Assembly (NCBI RefSeq): GCF_900240945.1
Contig: NZ_OESG01000014.1
Location: 1,346,015-1,410,014 of the forward strand
Origin: Mycobacterium sp. 3519A
GTDB taxonomy: Bacteria; Actinomycetota; Actinomycetes; Mycobacteriales; Mycobacteriaceae
Reading direction: 5' to 3'
DNA: 64,000 nt
Position 1 is the first letter of the stretch, and each line of letters starts with the position of its first letter. This document shows, in pieces, positions 40,285-48,401 of the stretch. The notes beneath the pieces are model-generated. The model saw nothing but the letters and a program-made list of their open reading frames with translations. It was not told where the DNA came from and ran no database searches. The translations under genes were made by a program, and so were the position numbers.

Positions 40285-40590
40285 TTATCCGCCCCTGCAC
40301 AGGATGTCGACATAGACAGTGTCGAAACCAGCGGTGTCTATTCGGGTTCCGCTGGCGGTGACGTTCGAATCGTTGAGCCCTTCGACTCCGGTCACCTTGC
40401 AGCCGGACAGCGGATTGGCCACCGCGCCGTTGAGCGCCACGTTGTAGCCTCTGGCCGCCAAGGTGTTGACGGTGTCCTGTGCGTTGCCAAATCCGTTGGC
40501 AAACAGTGCTGGAGTGGCCGACGCCGGTCCGGCTGTCGCGATACCCAAGACGCCCAATGTCGTTGCAGCGCCAATGACAATTGCTTTCAT
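40285..40590 (-). CDS. Small secreted protein, 101 aa
   Basis: ATG at 40590 with AGGAATTGACGAA upstream. The signal peptide MKAIVIGAATTLGVLGIATAGPASA has a cleavage site after ASA. The mature domain of about 76 residues contains NAQDTVNTLAARGYNVALNGAVANPLSGCKVTGVEG (span; two cysteines in all, at LSGCKV and DILCRGG), likely disulfide-linked. Similar short secreted proteins occur in many copies in mycobacteria, including some with a PASTA-like pattern of alternating strands. Function unknown. Confidence 0.8.
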   Translation of the reverse strand: MKAIVIGAATTLGVLGIATAGPASATPALFANGFGNAQDTVNTLAARGYNVALNGAVANPLSGCKVTGVEGLNDSNVTASGTRIDTAGFDTVYVDILCRGG

Positions 40591-40708
40591 TTCGTCAATT
40601 CCTCTTTGCTTCACGGTTTTTCGTGTGCAGCATCGAGTGTGGTCGCGCAATTTGCCGATTCAGTTGTGGTTTTCTGAAGTTCTGATAACGGCAGAGCGCC
40701 GCGGTGAA

Positions 40709-41458
40709 TCACCCGGCAATGAGATACACGGCGAGTACGCACAGCGCGGCGATGAGGACGATCCGCAGGACCCGGGTGGGTAGTGCGTGCGCGAGCTTCC
40801 AACCGATGAGCACGCCGGCGAGTTCGGGGATACCGATGAGGCCGGCCAGCGGCCAGTCGATCGTGCCGTGGAGCAGGTATCCCAGGGTCCCTACCGTCGC
40901 GATGACGATCGATTGCACTTGCGCGCAGGCCACCGATTGGAGCACGGGCAGGCCCGCTGCAACGAGAAGCGGCACCGTCAACATCGGCCCGCCGATGCCC
41001 ACCAGCCCGCTGACGGCCGACACAGACAACCCGATCGCGACGACCACCGCGGTCGGCAGGTCGACGAGTGGTGGGGCGTCGGAACGGCCGCGGTACCAGA
41101 GCATTCCAGCGGCGGCCGCGACGACTGCACCGACGATGACCGTGAAGATCTCCTTCGAAACCAGCGTGCCGGCGACAACCCCGGCTGTGGTGCCGAGAAG
41201 AGCGGTCGCGCCCAGCATGAGGGCGATACGCAAGGTATTACGCGCGCGAAGTTGACCCGAGCGGGTGTAGGCCCAGGTTCCCACCGCTCCTGTGGCGACG
41301 TGCGTGACGATGGCCGTACCGGCCACTTGAGCCGGTGACAGTCCCGTCAAGGCCAGAAGGCCGATGGTGGGCAGGACGCCGCCGGGTCCGACGGTCGTGA
41401 TGCCGATTCCTCCGACGAGGCCGATGGCGGCGAGTAGCGCCAGCAGGGGTAGGTGCAC
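40709..41458 (-). CDS. TauE/SafE-family sulfite exporter-like permease
   Basis: 249 residues from GTG at 41458, with seven to eight predicted helices. The internal duplication of the family is visible: GIGITTVGPGGVLPTIGLLALTGLSPAQVAGTAIVTHVATG near the N-terminus and SGLVGIGGPMLTVPLLVAAGLPVLQSVACAQVQSI in the second half (spans marked by GPGG and GIGG loops). Members move sulfur-containing anions such as sulfite or sulfoacetate. No sulfur genes are adjacent, so the substrate is open. Confidence 0.9.
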   Translation of the reverse strand: MHLPLLALLAAIGLVGGIGITTVGPGGVLPTIGLLALTGLSPAQVAGTAIVTHVATGAVGTWAYTRSGQLRARNTLRIALMLGATALLGTTAGVVAGTLVSKEIFTVIVGAVVAAAAGMLWYRGRSDAPPLVDLPTAVVVAIGLSVSAVSGLVGIGGPMLTVPLLVAAGLPVLQSVACAQVQSIVIATVGTLGYLLHGTIDWPLAGLIGIPELAGVLIGWKLAHALPTRVLRIVLIAALCVLAVYLIAG

Positions 41459-41570
41459 TCCGCTGATGATCGTCCGTCTCCGCCCAATCCGGCATGGCAG
41501 GTTTCGATTTTGACGGATCTGGCAATTCCGTTCGCAGTCCTAAGTTCGTTCGCCTCCAGACGGAGTCACC

Positions 41571-41726
41571 ATGATCATCCTCGGCATCATCCTCCTGATA
41601 ATCGGCTACTTCACGAGCCTGTCGATCCTCTACACCATCGGCGCGATCCTCATCGTGGTCGGCGTCGTGCTGTGGATCCTCGGCGCGGTTGGTCGCCCTG
41701 TCGGCGGCCGAAAAGTCTGGTTCTAG
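41571..41726 (+). CDS. Very small membrane protein (DUF6131-like), 51 aa
   Basis: ATG at 41571, stop at 41724-41726, preceded by CGGAG. The peptide is two hydrophobic segments, MIILGIILLIIGYF and LYTIGAILIVVGVVLWILG, followed by a short polar tail GRPVGGRKVWF. This pattern fits the short actinobacterial family I recall as DUF6131. The strong ribosome binding site and sharp hydrophobic pattern support a real gene. Function unknown. Confidence 0.72.
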   Translation: MIILGIILLIIGYFTSLSILYTIGAILIVVGVVLWILGAVGRPVGGRKVWF

Positions 41727-41774
41727 CCTCGCCGCTGCGGGCACCGACACCATCTTTGGTGTCGCGCGGCGCCG

Positions 41775-42005
41775 TCACGACTTCTTCCGTGGAATGACGA
41801 TGACGACGATCAGCGTCAGGATGCTGAAGAACAGTCCGGCGATCCCCCAACCCAGGGGATTTCGGCCTTTCATCGCGGCCACCAGTCCGCAGACGATCGC
41901 AGCGATGATGCTGCCGATCGCAACGAAGACGCCTTTGATGCCGCGCAGTATCAAACCTGCAGCCTCGACGTTGTTCGACGCTGCCAACACCACCATGTGA
42001 GTCAT
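41775..42005 (-). CDS. Small membrane protein, 76 aa
   Basis: ATG at 42005 chosen (ATG at 41996 and a TTG at 42023 are alternatives). Two hydrophobic helices, GVFVAIGSIIAAIVCGLVAAM and GIAGLFFSILTLIVVIVI, are separated by the short basic loop KGRNPLGWG; the end is IPRKKS. It resembles small actinobacterial membrane proteins of unknown role. Convergent with the 51-aa membrane protein gene. Confidence 0.65.
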   Translation of the reverse strand: MTHMVVLAASNNVEAAGLILRGIKGVFVAIGSIIAAIVCGLVAAMKGRNPLGWGIAGLFFSILTLIVVIVIPRKKS

Positions 42006-42141
42006 GCCGACGCGGATTCCCAATTCTGTTGCCGTGAAACGGGTTTCAGCAAACGCTCAGGTTCGTCGTCAACACCTGGGCATCTGCTGTGAATCATGCT
42101 GAACCGGAGGTGCTTTCACCGTACGTGGGTAACCGCGACCC

Positions 42142-43899
42142 GTGACCACCGACCTGGACGCCTCACCGCCGATAGTCGACTCCAAGGCGCAGGCCGCGGC
42201 CGAAACGGCGCGGCGCCGCAGCCGAATGGACCGAGAACACCCCAACTACAAGTGGGTTGCGTTGTCCAACACCACGTTGGGCGCGCTGCTTGCGGCGATC
42301 AACAGCTCGATCGTGCTGATCTCCCTGCCTGCGATCTTCCGCGGCATCGGACTCAACCCTCTCGCCCCCGGCAACGTCAGCTATCTGCTCTGGATGCTGA
42401 TGGGATATCTGGTCGCGACGGCGGTGCTCGTCGTCCCGCTGGGACGACTCGGCGACATCTTCGGGCGTGTCCGGATCTACAACCTGGGCTTCGTCCTCTT
42501 CACGGTCGGCGCCGTCGCGCTGTCATTCGATCCGTTTCACCTCGGCGGTGGTGCCGTCTGGCTGATCGGCTGGCGGGTCTTTCAGGGCATCGGCGGCGCC
42601 ATGCTGATGGCGTGTTCGGCGGCCATCCTCACCGACGCGTTTCCCGCCCGGCAGCGCGGAATGGCGCTCGGCGTCAACCAGGTCGCGGCCATCGCGGGCC
42701 AGTTCCTCGGCCTGTTGATCGGCGGCGTGCTCTCCGAATGGGATTGGCGCGCAGTGTTCTGGGTCGGCGTGCCACTGGGACTGGCCGGCACCATCTGGAG
42801 TTACCGCTCGCTGCGCGAGGTGGGCGTTCGGACCCCGGCGCGCTTCGACTGGCCCGGCACACTGCTGTTCGGCATCGGACTCACGGTGCTGCTGGCCGCC
42901 ATCACTTACGGGATTCAGCCCTACGGCGGGCATTCCACCGGCTGGACCAACCCCGTCGTGCTCGGCGCAATCTGCGTGGCGGCAGGCATGCTGGCGTTGC
43001 TCGGCCTGGTCGAAATGCGGGCGCGCGCACCGATGATGGACATCCGGTTGTTCCGGTCCAAACCGTTCGCGCTCGGCAACCTCGCAGGCTTGATGTCCGC
43101 AGTGGGCCGCGGCGGCCTGCAGTTCATGTTGATCATCTGGCTGCAAGGGATCTGGTTGCCACTGCACGGCTACAGCTTCGAATCCACCCCGCTGTGGTCG
43201 GGCATCTACATGCTGCCGATGACCGTCGGCTTTCTGGTGGCCGGACCGCTGTCGGGAACGCTGTCCGACCGCTTGGGCTCGCGCCCGTTTGCCATCGGCG
43301 GGTTGGCGTTGATGGGAGCTACTTTCATTGCGCTGGTGGTCATTCCGGTGAACTTCGACTATCGGCTCTTCGCCGCGCTGATCTTCCTCAACGGGCTGGG
43401 CGGCGGCATCTTCACCTCACCCAACACCGCCGCGATCATGTCCAGCGTGCCCGCTGCCGAACGCGGTGCGGCATCCGGTATTCGGGCCACCTTCACCAAC
43501 GCGGGCATGTCGCTGTCGATCGGCACCTTCTTCTCGCTGATGATCGCGGGCCTGGCGCACTCGTTGCCTGCGGCGCTGAGTTCGGGGCTGCAACAACAAG
43601 GTGTGGCCGCAGGCGTTGCCCACCAGATCGCGGACCTGCCGCCGGTCGGCAGCTTGTTCGCGGCGTTCCTCGGCTACAACCCCATTGCCCAACTACTTCA
43701 ACCATCCGGGGCGCTGCATCAACCCGGCGTGAACGCCGCGACGCTGACCGGTAACAGTTTCTTCCCCCACCTGATCTCCGGACCGTTCCACGCCGGCCTC
43801 GTCGTCGTGTTCACCGCGGCCGCGGTGATGATGGTGATCGGCGCGGCCGCATCCTGGGTCAACCCCGGCCGCAGCGCTGACGGGTTGACACGCGTCTGA
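42142..43899 (+). CDS. MFS transporter, DHA2-type drug/H+ antiporter (14 helices)
   Basis: 585 residues from GTG at 42142. After a hydrophilic N-terminus of about 45 residues there are about 14 helices. Motif A is GRLGDIFGRVRIYNLGF (about 94-110), motif C-like GGAMLMACSAAILTDAFP and the second-half SGTLSDRLGSRPFAIGG. DHA2 proteins export drugs, dyes or lipophilic metabolites with proton exchange. It is flanked by unrelated small genes, so substrate is not suggested by context. Confidence 0.92.
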   Translation: MTTDLDASPPIVDSKAQAAAETARRRSRMDREHPNYKWVALSNTTLGALLAAINSSIVLISLPAIFRGIGLNPLAPGNVSYLLWMLMGYLVATAVLVVPLGRLGDIFGRVRIYNLGFVLFTVGAVALSFDPFHLGGGAVWLIGWRVFQGIGGAMLMACSAAILTDAFPARQRGMALGVNQVAAIAGQFLGLLIGGVLSEWDWRAVFWVGVPLGLAGTIWSYRSLREVGVRTPARFDWPGTLLFGIGLTVLLAAITYGIQPYGGHSTGWTNPVVLGAICVAAGMLALLGLVEMRARAPMMDIRLFRSKPFALGNLAGLMSAVGRGGLQFMLIIWLQGIWLPLHGYSFESTPLWSGIYMLPMTVGFLVAGPLSGTLSDRLGSRPFAIGGLALMGATFIALVVIPVNFDYRLFAALIFLNGLGGGIFTSPNTAAIMSSVPAAERGAASGIRATFTNAGMSLSIGTFFSLMIAGLAHSLPAALSSGLQQQGVAAGVAHQIADLPPVGSLFAAFLGYNPIAQLLQPSGALHQPGVNAATLTGNSFFPHLISGPFHAGLVVVFTAAAVMMVIGAAASWVNPGRSADGLTRV

Positions 43900-43938
43900 G
43901 CGGTTCTTTGCTTAGGATTCTGCGCCAGGAGGCGTCAT

Positions 43939-44286
43939 ATGGGTGAGACACCCCGCGAAGCGGCGCAACAGCGCGCCAAGGAACTCAGAGAGCTTCGCGC
44001 GCGACTGCTCAACGGCGACCCCGTCACAGCCGAGGACACCAGGACCGCCGCCCAGCGCGCCGAAGAGGCCAAGTTCCGCGCGCTCAAGGCCCGCCTCGCC
44101 GCAGTCGAGAAGTTGATGTCAGCCGCCGCTGCGCACGATCAGGCGGCGGAGATGCATGAGCAAGCCGCCGATCGGAACGTCGGAGACGTGGAAGAGCACC
44201 GCCGCTCCGCGCAACGCCACCGCCTGGCCGGTGAGCGTGACCGCAAGCGGGCGCGAAAGCACCGTCAGGCGAAGGGCACCGTGTAG
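43939..44286 (+). CDS. Alpha-helical, probably coiled-coil protein, 115 aa
   Basis: ATG at 43939 with AGGAGGCG upstream. Nearly the whole product is charged helix (Ala, Arg, Glu, Lys and His), with heptad-like spacing in about 4-75 (AKELRELRARLL, AEEAKFRALKARLAAVEKLM) and a His/Arg-rich end (EEHRRSAQRHRLAGERDRKRARKHRQ). No domain recognised; the basic end could bind nucleic acid. Its 3' end overlaps the convergent secreted-protein gene by 22 bp. Confidence 0.7.
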   Translation: MGETPREAAQQRAKELRELRARLLNGDPVTAEDTRTAAQRAEEAKFRALKARLAAVEKLMSAAAAHDQAAEMHEQAADRNVGDVEEHRRSAQRHRLAGERDRKRARKHRQAKGTV

Positions 44287-44639
44287 TCGGCGCTCCACGC
44301 GCCGCCGATGCAGCTCATCGTCACGCCGTCGATGGTCAACGCCACACCCTTGTCCTCACCGCACTGCGAGCGCAGCGTGCGGATGCCGACCAGCGGCGGC
44401 GACGCGATCCACTGCCCCTTGGCGCTGCACGCCAACGTGCCGCCGGAGGCATCGAGCGCAAGGTTGTAGCGGGTGTTCGCGGCACATCCGTCGCCGAGGA
44501 CTGCGCCGCGCTCGATATACGGAACGCACGACGGCGCTGTCCCGTCACACGACACCGGTACCGCCGATGCGGTTGTCACCGACACCATCGGTGCCGCGAT
44601 GAATCCGCAACCGAGCACCACTGCAGCCATCAGCTTCAT
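44265..44639 (-). CDS. Small secreted cysteine-containing protein, 124 aa
   Basis: ATG at 44639. The signal peptide MKLMAAVVLGCGFIAAPMVSVTTASA is cleaved after ASA (about residue 26). The mature domain of about 98 residues has six cysteines (VSCDGT, SCVPYI, DGCAANTRYN, LACSAKGQW, SQCGEDKG, MSCIGGAW), probably three disulfides. GQWIASPPLVGIR and GVTMSCIGGAWSADYTVP look like a small beta-sheet fold. Function unknown; expected to be in the cell wall or medium. Confidence 0.78.
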   Translation of the reverse strand: MKLMAAVVLGCGFIAAPMVSVTTASAVPVSCDGTAPSCVPYIERGAVLGDGCAANTRYNLALDASGGTLACSAKGQWIASPPLVGIRTLRSQCGEDKGVALTIDGVTMSCIGGAWSADYTVPFA

Positions 44640-44694
44640 GCGCCATAGCGTAGGTGGCTGCGCTTCGGCGGGGTGCGCATTAGGCTCACTACGC

Positions 44695-45036
44695 ATGAAG
44701 TCGCTCGTTGCCGTGCTCTTCGTGGGCCTGTGCTCGACGGTGGCGCTGGCCCCGCCTGCGAACGCGGATGTGGTGGCCTACCTCGTCAACGTGCACGTGC
44801 GGCCGGGTTACAACTTCCCCAACGCCGACGCCGCAATCGGCTACGGCAACAGCATCTGCGACCGCGTCGCGTCCAAGATGAGCTACGCGCAGTTGGTGGA
44901 CCAGGTCAAGGCCGACTTCAACACGGCCGATTACTACCAGGGCGCCTACCTGATCAACCAGGCCGTCAACGAGTTGTGCCCCGCGCAGATCTGGCAGTTG
45001 CGCCAGTCCGCGGCCGGGTACCGGCTGCCTGCCTGA
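44695..45036 (+). CDS. DUF732-type small secreted protein
   Basis: 113 residues from ATG at 44695. The signal peptide MKSLVAVLFVGLCSTVALAPPANA is followed by the DUF732 pattern: GYNFPNADAAIGYGNSICDRVASKMSYAQLVDQV (span; conserved ..GNSICDRV..) and YLINQAVNELCPAQIWQL, with the Cys pair ICD/LCP forming the expected disulfide. DUF732 proteins are abundant, mostly helical, secreted mycobacterial proteins of unknown role. Confidence 0.88.
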   Translation: MKSLVAVLFVGLCSTVALAPPANADVVAYLVNVHVRPGYNFPNADAAIGYGNSICDRVASKMSYAQLVDQVKADFNTADYYQGAYLINQAVNELCPAQIWQLRQSAAGYRLPA

Positions 45037-45050
45037 CGCTTCTCACGACA

Positions 45051-45082
45051 ACGGCGGCGGTCCCTCACGGAGCCGCCGCCGT
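45051..45082. terminator. GC-rich hairpin between DUF732 gene and lpqH
   Basis: ACGGCGGCGG (45051-45060) and CCGCCGCCGT (45073-45082) are perfect 10-bp arms with a 12-base loop, between the convergent genes ending at 45036 and 45106. Confidence 0.75.
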
Positions 45083-45105
45083 CGCATCGAATCCGGTCCA
45101 CCTGG

Positions 45106-45567
45106 CTACGGGCAGCTGACCTCGATCTCAAAGGGCTTGTTCACCGGCTGCATGGGGTTCGCCATGTCGATGCCGGTCGCGGTGCCCGAGATCTTCCAGG
45201 TCTTGTCGTCCTTCTCGGCCTTCGCGTCGCCCTGGCCGGCGCCGGCCTGGTAGCCGAGCGTCACACCGTTGACGTTGCCGAGACCCACCGACTGCACTGT
45301 CTTGCCGTCTTCGCTCACCACCGCCGCGATGCCGGTCGCGGCGTCACCGATGGCGATGTTCATGTTTCCGCCCATCGAGCTGCACACGACGGTGCCCTGC
45401 ACTTTCTGATCCTGTCCATCGATCGTGACGGTGGTTTTGCCTTGTGCAGACGCCGCGGAAGACGTCTCGCCGCTCGTCTCGGACTTCTTCTCGCCCGAAC
45501 CACAGCCGGACAGACCGGCGATGACAATCGCCGCGCCGCCTACGGCGACCACGAACCCACGCTTCAC
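45106..45567 (-). CDS. lpqH: LpqH-type (19 kDa antigen family) lipoprotein
   Basis: 153 residues, ATG at 45567 with AAGGAGAAC upstream. Signal peptide with lipobox AGLSGC (Cys22), then a Ser/Thr/Gly/Lys linker typical of the 19-kDa antigen and a C-terminal beta domain: [49 protein letters not shown] and KPFEIEVSC with the conserved Cys pair. In M. tuberculosis LpqH is a surface-exposed TLR2-active lipoprotein. A second family member lies 1 kb away at 46652. Confidence 0.9.
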   Translation of the reverse strand: MKRGFVVAVGGAAIVIAGLSGCGSGEKKSETSGETSSAASAQGKTTVTIDGQDQKVQGTVVCSSMGGNMNIAIGDAATGIAAVVSEDGKTVQSVGLGNVNGVTLGYQAGAGQGDAKAEKDDKTWKISGTATGIDMANPMQPVNKPFEIEVSCP

Positions 45568-45749
45568 GACTGTTCTCCTTCGTGTTGTCGTGATCCGTCA
45601 AGATCGGCGGATCATCCCGGACAGTATGTTGGCCTGTTCAGCGCGGATATGGCGATTTGCCGAAAAATTTGCCTGGGCACGGGCCGATCGTTATCTGCGC
45701 TTGATGCGACCGGCAGGGTGGCGTCAGGAAGCTCCGGTAGGTTGCCCGC

Positions 45750-46655
45750 ATGCAGACGTTGCGCACACCGGACGAATGTTTTGCCGATCTGCCTGAATTC
45801 GGTTATCCGGCAAAGTATTGCGAAGTCGACGACGGCGACGGTGGACACCTGCGGGTGGCGTGGGTGGAAGACGGCCCCGCGGACGGCAATCCGGTGCTGA
45901 TGTTGCACGGCGAGCCGTCGTGGTCGTTTCTGTACCGCAAGATGATGCCGATCCTGGCGGCGGCCGGATATCGGGTCATTTGTCCGGACCTGGTCGGATT
46001 CGGTCGATCCGACAAGCCGACCAGGATCGAAGACCACACCTACGCCAGGCACGTCGAGTGGATGCGCGCTCTCGCGTTCGACGTGCTCGACCTGCACGAC
46101 GTGACGCTGGTCGGCCAGGACTGGGGTGGTCTGATCGGACTGCGGGTCGCAGCGGAGCACCCCGATCGGTTCGCGCGCATCGTCGTCGCCAACACCGGCC
46201 TGCCCACCGGCGACCACCCGATGCCCGAGATCTGGTGGAACTTCCGCAAGGCCATCCAGGCCGCACCGACACTCGACGTCGGATCGTGGGTGGTCGCCGG
46301 GTGCGCGCGTCCCGTCACCGACGAAGTGCGCGCGGCCTACAGCGCACCGTTCCCTGACGACGCCTGCTGCGCCGGCCCCCGCGCGATGCCGGGGCTGGTT
46401 CCGACCGCGCCCGACAATCCCGCGTCGGCGGCCAACCGCGCCGCGTGGAAAGCGTTGTGCGACAGCACCACTCCGATGCTCGTCGCATTCAGCGACAGCG
46501 ACCCGATCACCGGAGCCATGGCCCCGATCTTCAAGAGCCAGATGCGGGGCGCCCAGGGCGTCGAGCATCCGGTCATCGCCAACGCCGGACATTTCCTGCA
46601 GGAGGACGCGGGCGAGGAACTCGCCGAGGCGATCGTCCGGTTCCTGGCGCCCTAG
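45750..46655 (+). CDS. Haloalkane dehalogenase (HLD-I/DhmA-like)
   Basis: 301 residues. Alpha/beta hydrolase with the dehalogenase signature: VLMLHGEPSWSFLYRKM, nucleophile Asp124 and halide-binding Trp125 in VGQDWGGLIG, acid candidate Asp251 in SDSDPIT and His281 in NAGHFLQED. Motifs and numbering track DhlA-type (subfamily I) enzymes, as in the mycobacterial DhmA. Reaction: hydrolytic release of halide from haloalkanes giving alcohols. No signal peptide, so cytosolic. It sits between two LpqH-family lipoprotein genes, with its end overlapping the second. Confidence 0.91.
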   Translation: MQTLRTPDECFADLPEFGYPAKYCEVDDGDGGHLRVAWVEDGPADGNPVLMLHGEPSWSFLYRKMMPILAAAGYRVICPDLVGFGRSDKPTRIEDHTYARHVEWMRALAFDVLDLHDVTLVGQDWGGLIGLRVAAEHPDRFARIVVANTGLPTGDHPMPEIWWNFRKAIQAAPTLDVGSWVVAGCARPVTDEVRAAYSAPFPDDACCAGPRAMPGLVPTAPDNPASAANRAAWKALCDSTTPMLVAFSDSDPITGAMAPIFKSQMRGAQGVEHPVIANAGHFLQEDAGEELAEAIVRFLAP

Positions 46656-47086
46656 CAGGCGACCTTGATGGCGAACGTGCCGGCGGTGCGGAAGCTGGGG
46701 TTGGCGACGTCGAAGCCGTCGGCGGTACCGGTGATGTCGTAGGTCCTGCCGGTCATGGTCACCTTCGCCTCGCCGCCGAGGCCGCGGTTGTAGCTGCCGG
46801 TGAAGCCGCCGACGTTGTTGATGCTGACGGCCTCGGTGGTCAGCGCATCCTTGTTCGAGATCAGCGTCGTGACGCCCGACGTCTGGTCGCCAGTGGTGAT
46901 GGTGGTCAGTGAACCCGCCGGTGTGCAGTCCACCGCCTCGGTGGTGCCGATGTTCTGCCCGTTGACGGTCACCTGCGCGGTGCCCGCGACCAGCATGCCC
47001 GGTCCCGGCTTGTAGTCCGGCGGACCCGACGAACACCCCGCGACCACCAGCGTTGCCGCCGCGGCGGCCACCCCCGCGATTCTCAC
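46652..47086 (-). CDS. Second LpqH-family lipoprotein
   Basis: 144 residues from GTG at 47086. Lipobox LVVAGC (Cys18), then a short linker and the LpqH-like beta domain: GTAQVTVNGQNIGTTEAVDCTPAG, GFTGSYNRGLGGEAKVTMTGRTYDITGTADGFDVANPS (span) and the final FAIKVAC. The Cys pair (VDC, VAC) matches that of the lpqH product at 45106. It overlaps the dehalogenase gene by 4 bp and is divergent from tgt, with only 17 bp between starts. Confidence 0.87.
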   Translation of the reverse strand: MRIAGVAAAAATLVVAGCSSGPPDYKPGPGMLVAGTAQVTVNGQNIGTTEAVDCTPAGSLTTITTGDQTSGVTTLISNKDALTTEAVSINNVGGFTGSYNRGLGGEAKVTMTGRTYDITGTADGFDVANPSFRTAGTFAIKVAC

Positions 47087-47103
47087 AGTGCAGAATCTAC
47101 GGC

Positions 47104-48336
47104 GTGCCCGAGGACTTCTTCAGCGTTGACGCAGAATTGCCGGGACGGTTCGGGCGCGCCGGCGTCATCCGCACCCCGCACGGGGACATCCACACGCCCG
47201 CGTTCATCGCTGTAGGCACCCAGGCCACCGTCAAGGCCGTGCTGCCGGAAACCATGAAAGAGCTTGGCGCACAAGCGGTTCTGGCCAACGCCTATCACCT
47301 GTATCTGCAGCCGGGACCCGACATCGTCGAGGAGGCCGGCGGCCTTGCGGCGTTCATGAACTGGCACGGGCCGACTTTCACCGACAGCGGCGGGTTCCAG
47401 GTGCTCTCGCTCGGCGCGGGGTTCAAGAAGGTGCTGGCCATGGACACCGACCGGGTGCAGGCCGACGACGTGATCGCCGAGGGCAAGGAAAGGTTGGCCC
47501 ACGTCGACGACGACGGTGTCACCTTCCGCTCGCATCTCGACGGGTCGACGCACCGCTTCACCCCAGAAGTGTCGATCGGCATCCAGCACAAGCTCGGCGC
47601 CGACATCATCTTCGCCTTCGACGAACTGACCACCCTGGTCAACACCCGCGGCTACCAGGAGGAATCGGTCGAGCGCACACACCGCTGGGCGGTCCGGTGC
47701 CTGGCCGAACACCGCAGGCTGACGGCGCTACATCCGGAGAAGCCGCCGCAAGCGTTGTTCGGCGTGGTGCAGGGTGCGCAGTACGAGGACCTGCGCAGGC
47801 AGGCCACCCGCGGGCTGACCACAATCGTCGACGAGGACGGGCGCGGATTCGACGGCTACGGCATCGGTGGGGCGCTGGAGAAGCAGAACCTGGCCACCAT
47901 CGTCGGCTGGGTCAGCAGCGAACTGCCCGCGGACAAGCCGCGTCATCTGCTGGGCATCAGTGAGCCCGACGACCTGTTCGACGCCGTCGCCGCGGGCGCG
48001 GACACCTTTGACTGCGTGTCCCCGTCGCGCGTCGCGCGCAACGCCGCGGTCTACGGCCCGACCGGACGCTTCAACGTCACCAATGCCCGATTCCGGCGCG
48101 ACTTCAATCCGATCGATGACGACTGCGACTGCTACACCTGCGCGCACTACACCCGGGCCTACTTGCACCACCTTTTCAAGGCGAAAGAACTGTTGGCCAA
48201 GACGCTGTGCACGATTCACAACGAACGCTTCGTGATCCGGCTCGTCGACCGCATCCGCGTATCGATCCGCTCGGGCGATTTCGACGACCTGCGCGCGGAC
48301 GTGCTCGGCCGGTACTACCCGGAGCGGGTGCTGTAG
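47104..48336 (+). CDS. tgt: tRNA-guanine transglycosylase (Tgt), actinobacterial type
   Basis: 410 residues from GTG at 47104; an upstream extension to 47053 would enter the divergent gene. Motifs: TFTDSGGFQVLSLG (Asp94), IIFAFDELT, nucleophile region TFDCVSPSRVARNA and zinc site CDCYTCAHYTRAYLHH. The pocket differs from the common bacterial form: GIGGALEKQN replaces GGLxVGE and PSRVARNA replaces PTRNARNG. Tgt exchanges G34 of GUN tRNAs for a 7-deazaguanine. The linked GluQ-RS gene at 52 kb supports queuosine metabolism; no queC/D/E/F genes are in the window. Confidence 0.9.
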   Translation: MPEDFFSVDAELPGRFGRAGVIRTPHGDIHTPAFIAVGTQATVKAVLPETMKELGAQAVLANAYHLYLQPGPDIVEEAGGLAAFMNWHGPTFTDSGGFQVLSLGAGFKKVLAMDTDRVQADDVIAEGKERLAHVDDDGVTFRSHLDGSTHRFTPEVSIGIQHKLGADIIFAFDELTTLVNTRGYQEESVERTHRWAVRCLAEHRRLTALHPEKPPQALFGVVQGAQYEDLRRQATRGLTTIVDEDGRGFDGYGIGGALEKQNLATIVGWVSSELPADKPRHLLGISEPDDLFDAVAAGADTFDCVSPSRVARNAAVYGPTGRFNVTNARFRRDFNPIDDDCDCYTCAHYTRAYLHHLFKAKELLAKTLCTIHNERFVIRLVDRIRVSIRSGDFDDLRADVLGRYYPERVL

Positions 48337-48401
48337 CGACTACGGAATCAGTCGTAGGATTCGGCTTTTGCTTCGGAATCCATCCCGGTACGGTCTAGCG
48401 C

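Noticed and set aside
42096..43754. A 552-codon plus-strand frame overlapping the MFS transporter
   Set aside because: The composition is Arg/Ala/His-rich with no domain, and the overlapping frame encodes a clear MFS transporter.
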